Below are positions 25,471 to 37,270 of a DNA stretch of 64,000 nt, piece after piece (positions within the stretch are counted from its first letter, which is position 1; the number at the start of each line of letters is the position of its first letter). Source of the DNA: Quercus robur (lineage: Eukaryota; Streptophyta; Magnoliopsida; Fagales; Fagaceae); the NCBI RefSeq assembly GCF_932294415.1, contig NC_065539.1:36950001-37014000 (forward strand), given 5' to 3'. Below the pieces are notes generated by a model. That model was not told where the DNA came from and made no database searches. It saw nothing but the letters and a program-made list of their open reading frames with translations. Made by a program: the position numbers and the translations under genes.

Positions 25471-25490
25471 TATATATATATATATATATA
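25471..25490. repeat. TA microsatellite
   Basis: An alternating TA run in intergenic DNA; a TTA trinucleotide repeat follows at about 25614-25642. Confidence 0.8.
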
Positions 25491-27820
25491 TTTAAATTAT
25501 AAAATCAAATTGAATATAGCATCAAGAAAAATATACATAAGCCCATTGATATATATAAAATAACTGACATATATTTCCCTTTTTCTTTTTAGAAAAATAT
25601 GCATTATAACACCTTATTATTATTATTATTATTATTATTATTGAAACATGTATTACCATTGATGATTTATTCATTTAGCATTCTTTAACATGCATTTTGT
25701 TTACAAGACTTACAAAAGAAAAATTTTTTTTTTGAGTGGTACCAACTAAGTGTTTTAAGTAGTCATGAAACTCTTATGAATGAAGGGTAACTTAGTAATA
25801 AGAAATATGATATCTGTAAATGCTTATGGCCAAAATTTTAGAGGAAGACAAAAATGAGTAATCAACGTGTGAGAGTAGTTTCAACAATCTGTTAATGATT
25901 ATTGTTAATGATGCCACTTTATTGAGAGGTATAAGGACAAGTGAATTGATGAAATATTCCATGACTTGAGTTTAATCAATTTGGAAATCAGTATTTGAAT
26001 ACTCAACACCACACTTCATTCTTGAAACTTGAATGAATGAGAGATTTTAATATTTTATTTGATTTGGGAAAAAGTCATGGTTTTTAATCAAACACATGAT
26101 TTAACATACTGAGATATGAGATCTGATTGGGTAAGACATGAAAAGGCAAATAGGGAAATGCATAGAGAATGAAAAATGAAAGTGTAGGTAGTTAGCATCA
26201 CTCCCCTTAATATTAAAGTATTACCTATAAAAGTAAGGTAATTAGCACATTTTTTTTAACAGAAAATTCTTTTATTCATAACTTTATATGAACCAAATTG
26301 AAATATGGAGGAGAATCCTTAATCCAAAATACATCAATAAAAATGTTTCTAGCATAACAAGCTAAAGAGTGTATTTCATAATTTCACTGCAAGCTAGGAG
26401 ACAAACATAACAAACATGTCTAGTAGCATAACAAGCTAAACTTTGATTCAAATCACACTTAATTTAACATCATTTAATAATTTTTTTATTAAATTAAGAT
26501 TTTTAAAATTCTACAATTAGATTAACAGGAGATTAAAAGTTGAGATTAGAATTTTATTGAGATGTTTTTCAAAATAAAGAATACTATATCAAATTGCCAT
26601 ATAGTTTAATAAATAAATAAATTTATTTATTTATTTACTTTTATGAGTAAAGATAGCTTAAAAGTGTAACACATTCAACCCAAACTTGGCCCAAAGCTTG
26701 TTTTGTATCAAAGGAGCAGAGCAAGCAAAATATGAATTGGGCTTCACTCGACCAGACTTGGCCCGGCACAGCAACTTAGCTGGAGACCGACTTGTAAGAT
26801 GAAAGTTGTAAACGTCTAAAATCGGATTTTAAGGTTTTTCTTTTTCTTTTTGCTCGTAATTTCACTAATTTGTACACTACATTTAATTGTCAGAAGCACA
26901 AATTTGATAATACATAATATAATCCATGCTATATGATGTGAAGGATAATTACAATAAATTTAAAAACTACATTTGTTCTAATTACTCCTGAAAATACCAG
27001 ATGTTATTGGCTTGCTCATACATGGGTGTATAATTCTAGATTATTATTATTTTGGTAAATACTAAATACTTCTAGAACATTTGATTGTCAAAAGCATTGC
27101 TTGATAATAACACTTACTGACCCCAACTTAGGAAGTACCTTTGGGAGAGTCATTATAGAAGACTAAGAAGAGGCTTCTGCTTTTCTACGTGTTTAAATTT
27201 TTAGTGGATTCAAGAATCAAAGTTTGGACAAAAGTTTTAACCAAATTCGCTCACCACATTCTGTAGACTACAATGCTTTTTTCCAATATATTTTTCTAAC
27301 GGTACTATAGTTGCATAGGAAAATTATTAAAACGAGAACTATCCAATATCTATGTGGAAAACTAAACATAATAACATAAAAAAGAGAGTGAAAATTACTT
27401 TTTTTTTTTTTTTCACCCTAAATTATCACCAAGATTACAATTTACTCCCTGAACATTTGAAATACATAATCAATCCCTCAATTTCAAATATACATTACAC
27501 TTAAACCCTATGCCTTTTTTTTGTTGTTAACTCTAAAGGAATTCAATATTGTAAAACCAATTTACCCAGCAGCTGTTTATTTTGTAAAAAATGATAAATT
27601 GGTCTTTTACTCAAGGGAATCAATTTCGTATCAGATGCCATTTTAGTTTGACCAGGAGAATTAGATATTTCAGTACGGGTTGAAACCGATGCACAGTGAA
27701 ACATAATTATAACTTTAGGAGGACCAATCATGCATTTTGATAGTTTAAGAGGTTAAATATAATCAAATTTGTTAATAATGACAAATATGTCATTCACCTT
27801 TAAAAAATAAAAAAAAAAGA

Positions 27821-27841
27821 GGGGGGGGGGGGGGGGGGGGG
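27821..27841 (+). repeat. Poly-G run (21 G)
   Basis: A homopolymer of 21 G directly after an A-rich tract and GA. Noncoding. Confidence 0.9.
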
Positions 27842-29438
27842 CAATTTTTCCAGAAAGATATATATGTTAGTAATAAAGAATGATTCATTTAGATGTGTCT
27901 ATATTATGGACCATGTCCAGGCTGAAAGTTGAACTATAGGGAACAATTTTCCACTTGATTCTTGTCTCCTAAATGACAAAAGGTTTGACGAAGAAATGAA
28001 CTAGTTGACTCTATCTTTATTAGCGAATCAGAAATATATTTGGACAAACTATTGAAAAATTAAGTCATGAAGTTTTTCTTACGTTTGATCTTTTCCAATA
28101 TCATTAAAAATAAATAAATAAATAAATCTCATTTATAATCTTTCTTTTGTCTCAGTATAGTATTTTTCAATCAAACAAATCGTAGATTACAAAATGGGGT
28201 GGTATTCCTTTTCTACAAATCCTTCTCTTACGTTGAAGAGTCGAGCCCTCGACTTTTCCTCCTATGAAAGAGAGAGAAGTATCAATTGCCCCAAGTTTGG
28301 GGAATAATTGATTTTTGTCAGTAGAATGTTAACGTAGCAATTGTGCTAGCGTGACTTCTCAAAAAATCCAGTTGCTTCATTTTTATTCTTTCAAGAAAAA
28401 CAAAAATAGAACTTTTATGGAATGACATGTATTATATTTTGACAAGTCTAGTGCATTGAAGTTCAATCTGAAGCCAAGTCCTATTGGAGTCCTCGATCCA
28501 AAATATTGTCTTTAAAAGACTTGTCTAATGGCATCTCAAAAAGCTTATGCAAATTCCACACGATAAAATTCGTATATGTGGAATATGTCTAGCCTCTTTT
28601 GTTAACTTAAATGTAGTGCAGGATCAACTCCCATTATTTTTTTTTTTTGGCCTTGCATTCTGCATTTAAAATAAATAAGATGAACATAAAGGAGTTGTGC
28701 CACCAAATGCCATGAAAATCAAAATGATACTTACCATTGAATTGAATCTCTCTTTATTATGGGACTAATTAAAAGACATGATATTGTTGCATCCAACTGG
28801 ACAGGATGCCATTAGCAACAGTTATGAGCAGTTAAGTCATGGGCCAAGACCAAGTTGGCATCCTCTGTGTTGTGCACGCTGTACTGGAGTGGTGACTTAA
28901 ATTTGAAAGAGGTAATGGCATTAGAAGGCACAAACCAATATTTGCTAACTTCAATTCTAAGTTGTTCACCTAGCTCACCAAAACTGAATTTATGACAGTG
29001 CAGGCTTTATTGTTAGAATAATGGAATTCTTATTTTGTTAAAAAGGGACAGGACTATAGGAGAGCAATAAATTTTTTATAATATAAATGTTACAAATTAA
29101 AATAATTATTTAATTATTGAGGTGGTATTTATCATTTTCGTTTTTACAATAATTTGTAAGTTTTTTATAGTTAAATTGAGAATTATTTTAGCAATTAATT
29201 TGATTACCAAAATAACTTTAGACTTTCAACTTTGAACAAAGAAGGTAAAAAAAGAGACTATGATTAAAGTGTCCTCCAATTTCAGGTAGAGAGTTATTGG
29301 GTGTATCTACCCAACAAAAAGCCAATTTTCATGATTCAAAAACAGTCACAGATAAAGTAATATTAATAAATTAATTTGAACAAAGGCAGAAAACTGACGT
29401 TTTTAAGTGCTTGATTTTCTTCTCTTATCTTATAATTA

Positions 29439-29548
29439 AAAGCTAATGAATTTTCTCTTTAAATACATTGGCCCAAGGATAGGAGAGTAGCCGAAAGCTA
29501 ATGAATTTTCTCTTTAAATACGTTGACCCAAAAATAGGAGAGTAGTCG
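29439..29548 (+). promoter_or_regulatory. Tandemly duplicated 55-bp promoter segment of the PP2C-like gene
   Basis: Two adjacent 55-bp units (29439-29493 and 29494-29548) differ at only a few positions. Each contains TTCTCTTTAAATAC, a TATA-like TTTAAATA after a pyrimidine stretch, and ends with ATAGGAGAGTAG. They lie about 215-325 bp upstream of the start codon, where a core promoter is expected. The duplication would give two possible TATA positions; the actual start site is not known. Confidence 0.6.
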
Positions 29549-29627
29549 GAAAAAGCCTTTTGTAGACTACCTATTGACTTCAAAGTTTCAAACTACTCCC
29601 TCTTAATTATATTACCAATCAAGAACC

Positions 29628-29639
29628 ATGCCAAGTTAA
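29628..29639 (+). other. Possible upstream ORF (three codons) in the PP2C-like leader
   Basis: ATG CCA AGT TAA lies 135 bp upstream of the main start codon and, if the duplicated TATA segments are used, inside the 5' leader. The context is ACCATG. A minimal upstream frame like this could lower translation of the main frame, which is inference only. Confidence 0.35.
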
Positions 29640-29762
29640 AGTCTCTCAGTCCCTATCTTCCATTTCTTTTCTATTGTGAAAACTTTTCCATTTCTTGTGA
29701 TTGTCTTCTAGAACTACCTTATATTCATCAATCCATCTCTTATCAAATTCCAAGAAGAAAAC

Positions 29763-32054
29763 ATGGGACTGAAGGATCTTCATCTCAAGTTCAAGGTAGA
29801 GCCTATAATCTTTTTCTGTTCTCTCTTCTTTTTACAACATATATACTATTTCATTAGCCTTTTATCTTGTAGTTCTTGTTCAATTAGATACTTTGGACTA
29901 TTGGGTCTATGAGTTCTGGTTGATTTCTTCTTTCTTGTGTTAGAAACATTCACATGCCAAATGTAAGAAAAATGGAGAAAGAACATGTTATGATATTCCT
30001 AGCAAGAGATATACTACTACCAGCAACAAAGATTGATTTCTCTTTGATATTGTTTGTTTTAGTCTTTCTTGATGTTTGAGATTACATAGATAAAGAATAG
30101 GAATTTTCGCAAAGAAGTTTCTGTTCTTTCATATAAATGTAGAAGTTCAAGAATTTTCTGATACGAGTAAATTTACAATCAAGAAGTTGGTTAGTACTGC
30201 AAGACCCCATCTTTCTTTAGATAACTTATTTTCTTGAGTTTTATAGGCATTCAGGCTGAGACGCTTTCTCATAGGAGATGGCAAGAGAAAGAAAAAAGGG
30301 CTAGAGTTTACAAGAAGGCCCTCATGGATGATGCCAGTTTCACATGGATATTATGTTGTGGAGGATCAATCATTTAGAGGTGGTTCAGAGGACTTTGAGT
30401 GTAGCTCAGTTGTGGTTCAGCGAGAGCCAGTTGGAGACATTGAATGTTGGTTTTTTGGGGTTTCCGATAATCAAATTGCAGATGGAATTCACAAGTATAT
30501 TCAATCCCATTTATTTAGCAAGAACCCCAATGAGGTAATGAACATTTTACATAATGCCATACCCTTTAAAGATTACTTTCATGAAAAAAAAATGACAACT
30601 TCAACCAATACATATGAATGTGAAAAGCGCTTTGATTAGCAAGTAACTTGATATTTACACTGACTGCAAATGAAATAATGCCACAGGTCAAACTGCATAC
30701 ATGCTGCCATTTGAGCACACCGTTGCATATAGAATAATTTCCTATGTGTCTTTTTTGACTGTTTGCTTCAATGTTAATTTAAAAAGGATTATGAAAAGAC
30801 TCCCAATATTGCAATGAAATGTCATTCTAGCGATGATACTAATAAAGAACAAATTTTGCTTAGTTTTAAAAGGGCAAAAAAAAGCACAAAATTCTAGTGC
30901 CATATTAACTCCTTCCCTCTCTCTCTTTTCCCATTTTCCCCTATCTTGATATTGTTGCTTTGTGCTTTGCAGACTCAGGTTAGGAGGAATAGCAAAGAGA
31001 TAATGAAAAAGGCATACCTTTGTGCTAGAGCAAAGATTAGGGAGACATATGAAGCAGATGAGATATGGAGAGCAGGTTCAGTATCTGCGTTGGTGATGAA
31101 TGCGGAAAAGCTTGTGACAGCTTACATGGGAGACTATAGAGCTGTTGTCTGCAGAAATGGTGTGGCTCAGCAGATAAGCAGCTGCGACCAGCAATCAGGC
31201 AAAAGACACTGGTCTCGCAGACTTATGTCAGGTATAGAACATCTTCTTACCACTATTTTTTAAACCAGTGAATGAGGGGATTCGACCTAAGTTCTTCTCT
31301 ATGGGAGAACCCAACAGTGCCATTGAGGCACAAGGCTCTTGGCGAACATGTTTTTACTTTTATTTGTGTTACTCTAAAACAACAACCTTTAATTAATTTA
31401 TTGACACAACTGTGTCACTGACATAAGAATAGGAGTTTGCATTTAGATACAAAAGGGTCATAAGATTCATAACTAACCAACTCTTGTTCTTGTGTTCACA
31501 TGGTCTAAAGTACTTTATGATTGACACTCTCTGATAATAGTTGCTCTTCTTGTGCATAAAGTACGCATATTAGGATTCAATTTGGGCAAAGTTAAGCAAC
31601 CCAGAGGCTCAGAACTTGTTATTGATGCTGAAAGAATTGATTCCAGTACTGAATTTGTCATCATAGCAAGCGCTGGCATATGGGAGGTAAGATGCATTTT
31701 TCACACCAACAGGCATTAGAGACTCCTGCTTCCCTAATGTATGGATTAAAGTTATCTTTCCAGAAAGTTAAATAATCACACTCACAACAAAACAATGCAC
31801 TCACCTCATAACGAAGTTTAAGTAGTAGTGTTGTACACTAGCACTAGCACACACAATACTTCTATTTTATTTCAGAATATCAAAGAAGTTCGAATATGTT
31901 TGCCTTGTATGTCCAGGTAATGCAGAATCAAGAGGCTGTGAATCTCATCAGGCACTTAGAAGATCCCAAAGAAGCTGCTGGGTGCTTGGCAAAGGAGGCT
32001 TTAAATAGAATGAGCAAAAGCAGCATTGCTTGCTTGATCATTCACTTTGACTAA
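29763..32054 (+). CDS. PP2C-like protein lacking catalytic residues, five exons
   Basis: Exons 29763-29795, 30247-30534, 30973-31231, 31562-31686 and 31917-32054 join in frame to 280 codons plus TAA with GT-AG introns. PP2C landmarks are recognisable: HGYYVVEDQSFRGGSEDF (normally ending MED), FFGVSDNQIADG at about 81-91 (normally FxxFDGH), AGSVSALVM at 141-149 (normally GSTA), AYMGDYRAVVCRNGVAQQIS at 157-176, and IIASAGIWEVMQNQEAV at 227-243 (normally LASDGLWxVxSNQEAV). The Asp of the DG motif is Ala, DGH is DNQ, and the late DD pair before the last strand reads SS (KSSIACLI). The segment between RAV and GIWE is about 40 residues shorter than usual. Active PP2Cs need these acidic residues for metal binding, so a pseudophosphatase is likely. 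It resembles the plant proteins annotated as PP2C-like protein 44. Its role is unknown. Confidence 0.88.
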
Positions 32055-33316
32055 CATCCTTCATGTTTACTTATAGCAATAGAGCTTTAAAATTTTTTAC
32101 AGTGCATAGTTTTACCGCATCTTGATTGACCAACTAAGCCAATATCAAATGGCAGTGAAATGAACAGCAAAGAAGTCATACCCGGAAGGAGTTTTTGTTT
32201 TATTACAAAGAAAAGAAGAAAGAAGAGTTTTTGCCTTAGTTTGTATGAAAGGCATGCATTTTTGCTTTAGTACGTAGCATGTATGAACGGTATCATCATA
32301 TACACACAAGCTTATTATATTGCCAAATGTGGGTTTCCCCACCATCTGCGTTCGGATTAATTTTTTTTACTGAAAGTTGTTTTTTTTACTCACTAAAACT
32401 TGACAAAAATATAGTAAACAAAAACTTTAAAAAACTATAAATAAGAAAATAAGTTAAAAAAGCTAAAAACTAAAAGAAAAAACAATTAATCCAAACACAC
32501 TTGTAACAGGCCAATTTAGGTTATTTAGGAAGAAAATAAAGGGAAAGGGGTTTGGACTTTGGGGGTGTCCAAAACAAAGAGGTATATTTTTTTGGACATA
32601 AATTGAAAAATGAAAAACAAATTGTCTCCTTTGACTAGATTATGGCAAGGCAACTTACTCAGTTTTCTTAGGATTGTCCAACCAATCTCATCCTTGCGCT
32701 TTGGTCTAAAGATATGTATAAATTGCAACCTGCGAACTAGTCAGGGGGTTTGAATTTTTAACAGTGATGCCCCCAAGTGAACCCATTATAGATTGTCTGC
32801 CACAACCCTCTACACTATGTAATGATGCATTATCATCTGCGTTGACATTGAAATTGGAAAATACTAACGTGGACACCCAATATTTCTCTACCTGAAGTTT
32901 TTTACGTTAATCCACATTTTGAATACATCTGACATTCACATTGGTGTGAGTTGTGACCAGCTTGAGACAATAAATGGCATCCGATCAAGTTGTGTACCAA
33001 ACTTGTACACATTTTAGAAATTTCATCTCAAACCCATCCCATTATATTTGAAACCCAAACAGTTCTAAACAGTAAATACACCGTTATCACTTTCTATATG
33101 TTAAGATGATTCAGAAAGTTAGTTATGACTTCAAAAAAAAGGTTAAAAATACCCCTAATCTAATTAGATAATTCTTATTCTTAAAAAATATAAAATAGGG
33201 TTAAAATTGTAATTCAATAAAATTAAAAAACTACTAGATAAACTTTTTTTCCCTAAAAATTAGCACACTCTCTATTTGAATATATCTTACGCATATTTAA
33301 TAAATTTTTTTTCGAA
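32055..33316. other. Intergenic DNA, no gene
   Basis: The first part is the probable 3' UTR of the PP2C-like gene. After that only AT-rich DNA and motif-free short open frames are seen. Confidence 0.55.
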
Positions 33317-33466
33317 AAATTATTAGGTACTCCTAAAGTACCATAAATGCGTACTTCTCCTCTCACATAAATGATGAGTCTCACCATGAATTTAATTAAT
33401 AGGACCTAACATTCATATGAGAGAAAGGAATACGCATTTATGGTACTCCGGAGTACATAATAATTT
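33317..33466. mobile_element. Short MITE with about 50-bp inverted arms
   Basis: The left arm starts AAATTATTAGGTACTCC and the right arm, on the other strand, AAATTATTATGTACTCC. Both arms continue with a related stretch containing GTACCATAAATGCGTA. The centre is about 50 bp. No coding capacity. Confidence 0.75.
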
Positions 33467-33671
33467 CTCATTTTTGTTTTCCAAAAAACTAGCACACACT
33501 AAACCTAGCCGTTTACTTATTTTCAAATCCTAAATTTTTTTTTTTTTTTTTTAAATTCACTCTTGTGTAGCTTCACTAAAAATAGATAGATTAAAATTGA
33601 AAAATTACATTAAACTAAAAAAAAAAAAAAAAAGAGCCTCATCACGTGTGATGAAGCTAGTCTTATATAAT

Positions 33672-33708
33672 ACTAGTATTATGCCCGTGCGATGCACAGC
33701 TTAATAAA
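33672..33708 (-). mobile_element. Candidate Helitron 3' terminus
   Basis: Read on the minus strand: GCTGTGCATCGCACGGGC, a degraded short hairpin, then ATAATACTAG before T. Helitrons end with a hairpin shortly before CTRR and insert at A/T sites. The opposite end (TC at its 5' side, expected at a larger coordinate) was not identified, so the extent is unknown. A weak call. Confidence 0.4.
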
Positions 33709-34124
33709 AAATATTTTGATAATATAATTAAATTTAATAACAAATAAAATGAAAAAATAAATTTAATTTAAAATTTAAGATTAAAAAATAAATTGTACTT
33801 GTACACTTAAAAGAAATTTAATTTTTATTTCTTATTTTCATATTTAAAGCATTTGTTTTAGTGTTGATTTCATTCAAATTGTTATAAGTTATATCAACCC
33901 TAAACCAACATATGTATCCATATGTAGCATTCTAAATTAATAATAAATAAAAATATAATATTCTAACTTAATGTAACATTCCAACTTACTAATAAATAAA
34001 TATAACACCCTAACTTAACGTAATGTTTGTAATTGTATTGTATTTTAGCCTTTAAGAACACATATATTATTTTTTTATCATAAAAAAAACACAGGTATTA
34101 ATATTACACATGAAAAAAATAATG

Positions 34125-34285
34125 AATTCAAGTTAGCTCAACTAGTAAAGTCTCTAATGGTTGTATAAGAGATCTGGGGTTCAATCCCTGCCTACATCAA
34201 AAACTAATTGGTGTTTTGGTTTGGTGATAAAAAACTATCATCAAGAGCGGACGCCATAGGTTGAAACTCTCTAAAAAATAATAAT
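34125..34285 (+). mobile_element. tRNA-derived SINE, best copy in the window
   Basis: The A box is TTAGCTCAACTAGTAAAG and the B box GGGTTCAATCCC, spaced as in a tRNA promoter. They are followed by GCCTACATCAAAAACTAATT, TTGGTTTGGTGATAAAAAAC, ATCAAGAGCGGACGCCATAG and GTTGAAACTC, and an A-rich/AAT tail. This is the RNA polymerase III architecture of a plant SINE and not a tRNA gene, because no acceptor or anticodon stem can be folded. Diverged relatives lie at 1094, 3284 and 18297. Confidence 0.85.
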
Positions 34286-35271
34286 AATAATTGAAGTGGT
34301 TGAAAACAAAATTAAACCAAAATCTCAATTCATTAATGAAAAAATATCCAAATTTTTGAGCTTAAAAAAAAAAAAAACCGGAGTTAAGTAAAGATAGACT
34401 TACATAGAAATTTGGACGGATAGATTCTCTTGTATCCAATTTCATGTTTGACAACAAATTTTACTTTTAATTAAAGAATATAGATTACATGAAACAAAGC
34501 ACCAAACAAAAGCCATAACAAATTAAATCCATTATAAAATATTGATGGCAACAACAAATAATCATGTAATAAGAAATTAAAAAACACAAATATACTGTTT
34601 GTTATATTGACTTCTAAAAAAAACACTAAAAAGTGTAATCAACATAGAATTTCAGCCTATCTATAAAACTTGTTGATAAAAATCATATTATATATAATAA
34701 AAAGGCAACAAATACACAAAATCTATTGAATTTGATGAAAGAAAAAAAAAAAAAAAATTACCTGCAAAGTTGTAGGTAGGGCAGAAAGGAGAAACGTAGC
34801 ACTTTTCTATTATGAAAGCTACAACATCAAAAATAAGTACTCATGAAAAGCATTACCACACCAACATTGTTCAAGGCAAAAAAAAAAAAAAAGAGTATAG
34901 AGACAAACACGGCTAAGCAAAATAATACCTGTATTGTATTTTAGAGTGAGATAAAATTTTAAATCTCAGTTTTTATAAGGAGGTAACTTCTTAATCTGAT
35001 AAAGTTTGAATTTAGATGATTTATACTTAAACTAAATCTCCTTCGATCATTTTTATTGGATAAATATGGATAGAATTTCATATTCGTATAAAGAAAGAAA
35101 GTACTAATAAGGATAGACGTTTTTATTTTAATGAATTAAAGTACAAAACTACAAATGAATGGTAATTTAAATAAAATTGATAACATTCAATGATTGATTA
35201 AGATTTCATGTACATCCTAAATATTGATTAAGGATTGGAGTTTAAGTTGATAATAATAACTAAACTTCTAT
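34286..35271. other. AT-rich intergenic DNA
   Basis: Nothing coding. A-rich tracts are frequent, for example near 34366, 34742 and 34879. Confidence 0.55.
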
Positions 35272-35503
35272 TTTATCCAAAATATTGCAACTTTTAAAAT
35301 CTAAACAAAATTCTTCAATTTTTTTACGTGTAGTAAAAATTTATGAAAGTGTGAAGCTGATTTTTTTTTTTTTTTTTTAAATAGAAAATTATAGGAGAAG
35401 AGGATAAGAACAAAAAAATATATATCTATTTTTTAAAATATAAAAAAAAAATCCTGAAATTTAAGAAGATAAGAATAAAAAAAAATATATATATATATAT
35501 ATA
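35272..35503 (+). repeat. Left part of the AT-rich fold-back complex
   Basis: The segment has TATTTTATCCAAAATATTGC and TCTTCAATTTTTTTACGTG, then ATGAAAGTGTGAAGCT. The same phrases appear at 41503-41655, and inverted at about 41990-42172 and 43880-44077. The 5.7-kb LTR element at 35504-41205 separates this piece from its continuation beginning near 41206. Confidence 0.7.
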
Positions 35504-36252
35504 TGTGGGGCCCAACAGTCTATGGGTCCAGCTCGCAAGCTTATGGGGAATCCACAGGTCACCAAATTAAAGGAGGCCAAGGCCCAAGCCCAAAAATAGT
35601 GAGCCCAATGTGGTTCAAAGGTACGTCCGAGGACCGCTCAGTCCTCGGAAAGCCAGAACCCCATTGACAAGAATGGGATACAGGCAGACTTGAAAGATCA
35701 TAAAATATCTCACGAAAATAGTCTTTAAATATCCTTCATTGACATGACGTCGCCCCAGACAGAGCCGGATTTTTAGGCTTTATGGATCATCTCCCACAAT
35801 TCAGGGATTAGACTGATGGGACAGATATCTGCCCTGGAAAGATCGACCCTACACGTGGACGAAGGACAACGAACGTAGGCTAGTATAAAAGAGAATGATA
35901 TGTGACCAAATGATGAGGCCAAAAAAAAAAAGGAACTTGATGAAAGGGAATGTCTGAAGAGTATACGCTGGACATCACCTAAAAAACCCGCCGACGGGCA
36001 ATCGGGGACAACTCCACCGCTCCTCGGACAGTATCCGAGGAGCCATATCCTCCTCATTACAAGGTCGGAGGGCCTGAATATCCAGCCCAAAGCTTTATCT
36101 CATGCTGGTTCATCTAAAGTCAGGCCCAAAATGCCATCCTGTGATCCAACGCTGGCTTTTTAACCCCACTCTCTACAAATATTATTGTGAGGGACTTTCC
36201 ATGTGCGAGCCCAACATCATCGCTGGGCCGTTACAGATTTTGTGTCCTTACA
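35504..36252 (+). repeat. 5' LTR of the LARD-type element
   Basis: 749 bp, TG...CA. Contains the TATA-like AGTATAAAAG at about 35882. A GTCCGAGGACCGCTCAGTCC motif that can pair with itself lies near 35625. Confidence 0.9.
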
Positions 36253-36254
36253 AT

Positions 36255-36272
36255 TGGCGCCGTCTGTGGGAA
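36255..36272 (+). other. Primer binding site of the LARD-type element
   Basis: TGGCGCCGTCTGTGGGAA begins two bases after the 5' LTR. TGGCGCC starts are typical of plant Ty3/gypsy elements. The tRNA used cannot be fixed here. Confidence 0.7.
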
Positions 36273-36514
36273 AGCTTGTGCGTTGGCACGGGTGGTGCAT
36301 GAGTCAGCTCTCCAATAACCGGAGATTCACGAGTTTTTCCCATCTCCAGCGACGTACAGTTACTGCTCCGCCATAAGCCTCTGCTGGGGGCTACGCCTTA
36401 CACTGCCAACGGAGCGGACAGCTCTAGGGGCTTGCGGCCTCGAACCTGCTCCTCCCTCCCTGGCCTAGGGGCTGACCTTCGAAAGATAAATCAATATAGA
36501 GAAAAGACGCCAAA

Positions 36515-37270
36515 GAAGACATCTTAAAAGTAATGGACAGAACCAAGGCCTTGCATGGTCCTCGGACCCAAGCCTATGGGGAATCCAAGTACAGAGACGA
36601 AGACATCTTAAAAGTAATGGACAGAACCAAGGCCTTGCATGGTCCTCGGACCCAAGCCTATGGGGAAACCAAGTACAAAGAGGAAGACATCTTAAAAGTA
36701 ATGGACAGAACCAAGGCCTTGCATGGTCCTCGGACCCAAGCCTATGGGGAAACCAAGTACAGAGACGAAGACATCTTAAAAGTAATGGACAGAACCAAGG
36801 CCTTGCATGGTCCTCGGACCCAAGCCTATGGGGAAACCAAGTACAAAGACGAAGACATCTTAAAAGTAATGGACAGAACCAAGGCCTTGCATGGTCCTCA
36901 GACCCAAGCCTATGGGGAATCCAAGTACAGAGATGAAGACATCTTAAAAGTAATGGACAGAACCAAGGCCTTGCATGGTCCTCGGACCCAAGCCTATGGG
37001 GAAACCAAGTACAAAGACGAAGACATCTTAAAAGTAATGGACAGAACCAAGGCCTTGCATGGTCCTCGGACCCAAGCCTATGGGGAATCCAAGTACAAAG
37101 ACGAAGACATCTTAAAAGTAATGGACAGAACCAAGGCCTTGCATGGTCCTCGGACCCAAGCCTATGGGGAAACCAAGTACAAAGATGAAGACATCTTAAA
37201 AGTAATGGACAGAACCAAGGCCTTGCATGGTCCTCGGACCCAAGCCTATGGGGAAACCAAGTACAAAGAT
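36515..37270 (+). repeat. Tandem array: nine 84-bp units
   Basis: Nine head-to-tail copies begin with GAAGACATCTTAAAAGTAAT and contain GACAGAACCAAGGCCTTGCA. Copies differ at a handful of positions. As 84 is a multiple of three and the unit has no stop in one frame, a 298-codon frame (36533-37429) stays open through the array. In that frame each unit reads MDRTKALHGP..TQAYGE.KY. I consider it noncoding, but see the findings. Confidence 0.92.

Larger units (their letters stand above)
24936..29438. other. Intergenic DNA without genes
   Basis: The first few hundred bases are the promoter and 5' UTR of the minus-strand RRM gene. The rest is AT-rich with a TA run (about 25471-25490), a TTA repeat (about 25614-25642) and a poly-G run at 27821-27841. 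The open frames here are short and carry no motif. Confidence 0.6.

Noticed and set aside
34125-34285. tRNA gene
   Set aside because: A and B boxes are present, but no cloverleaf with acceptor and anticodon arms forms, and the segment continues into the SINE body and A-rich tail.
35499-35503. ATATA next to the LARD and solo LTR 1 as proof of target duplication
   Set aside because: Both sit in TA repeats, where matching flanks occur by chance; boundaries were set by comparing the LTRs instead.
36515-37270. CRISPR-like array
   Set aside because: Units are head-to-tail without unique spacers and the DNA is from a eukaryotic nuclear genome.
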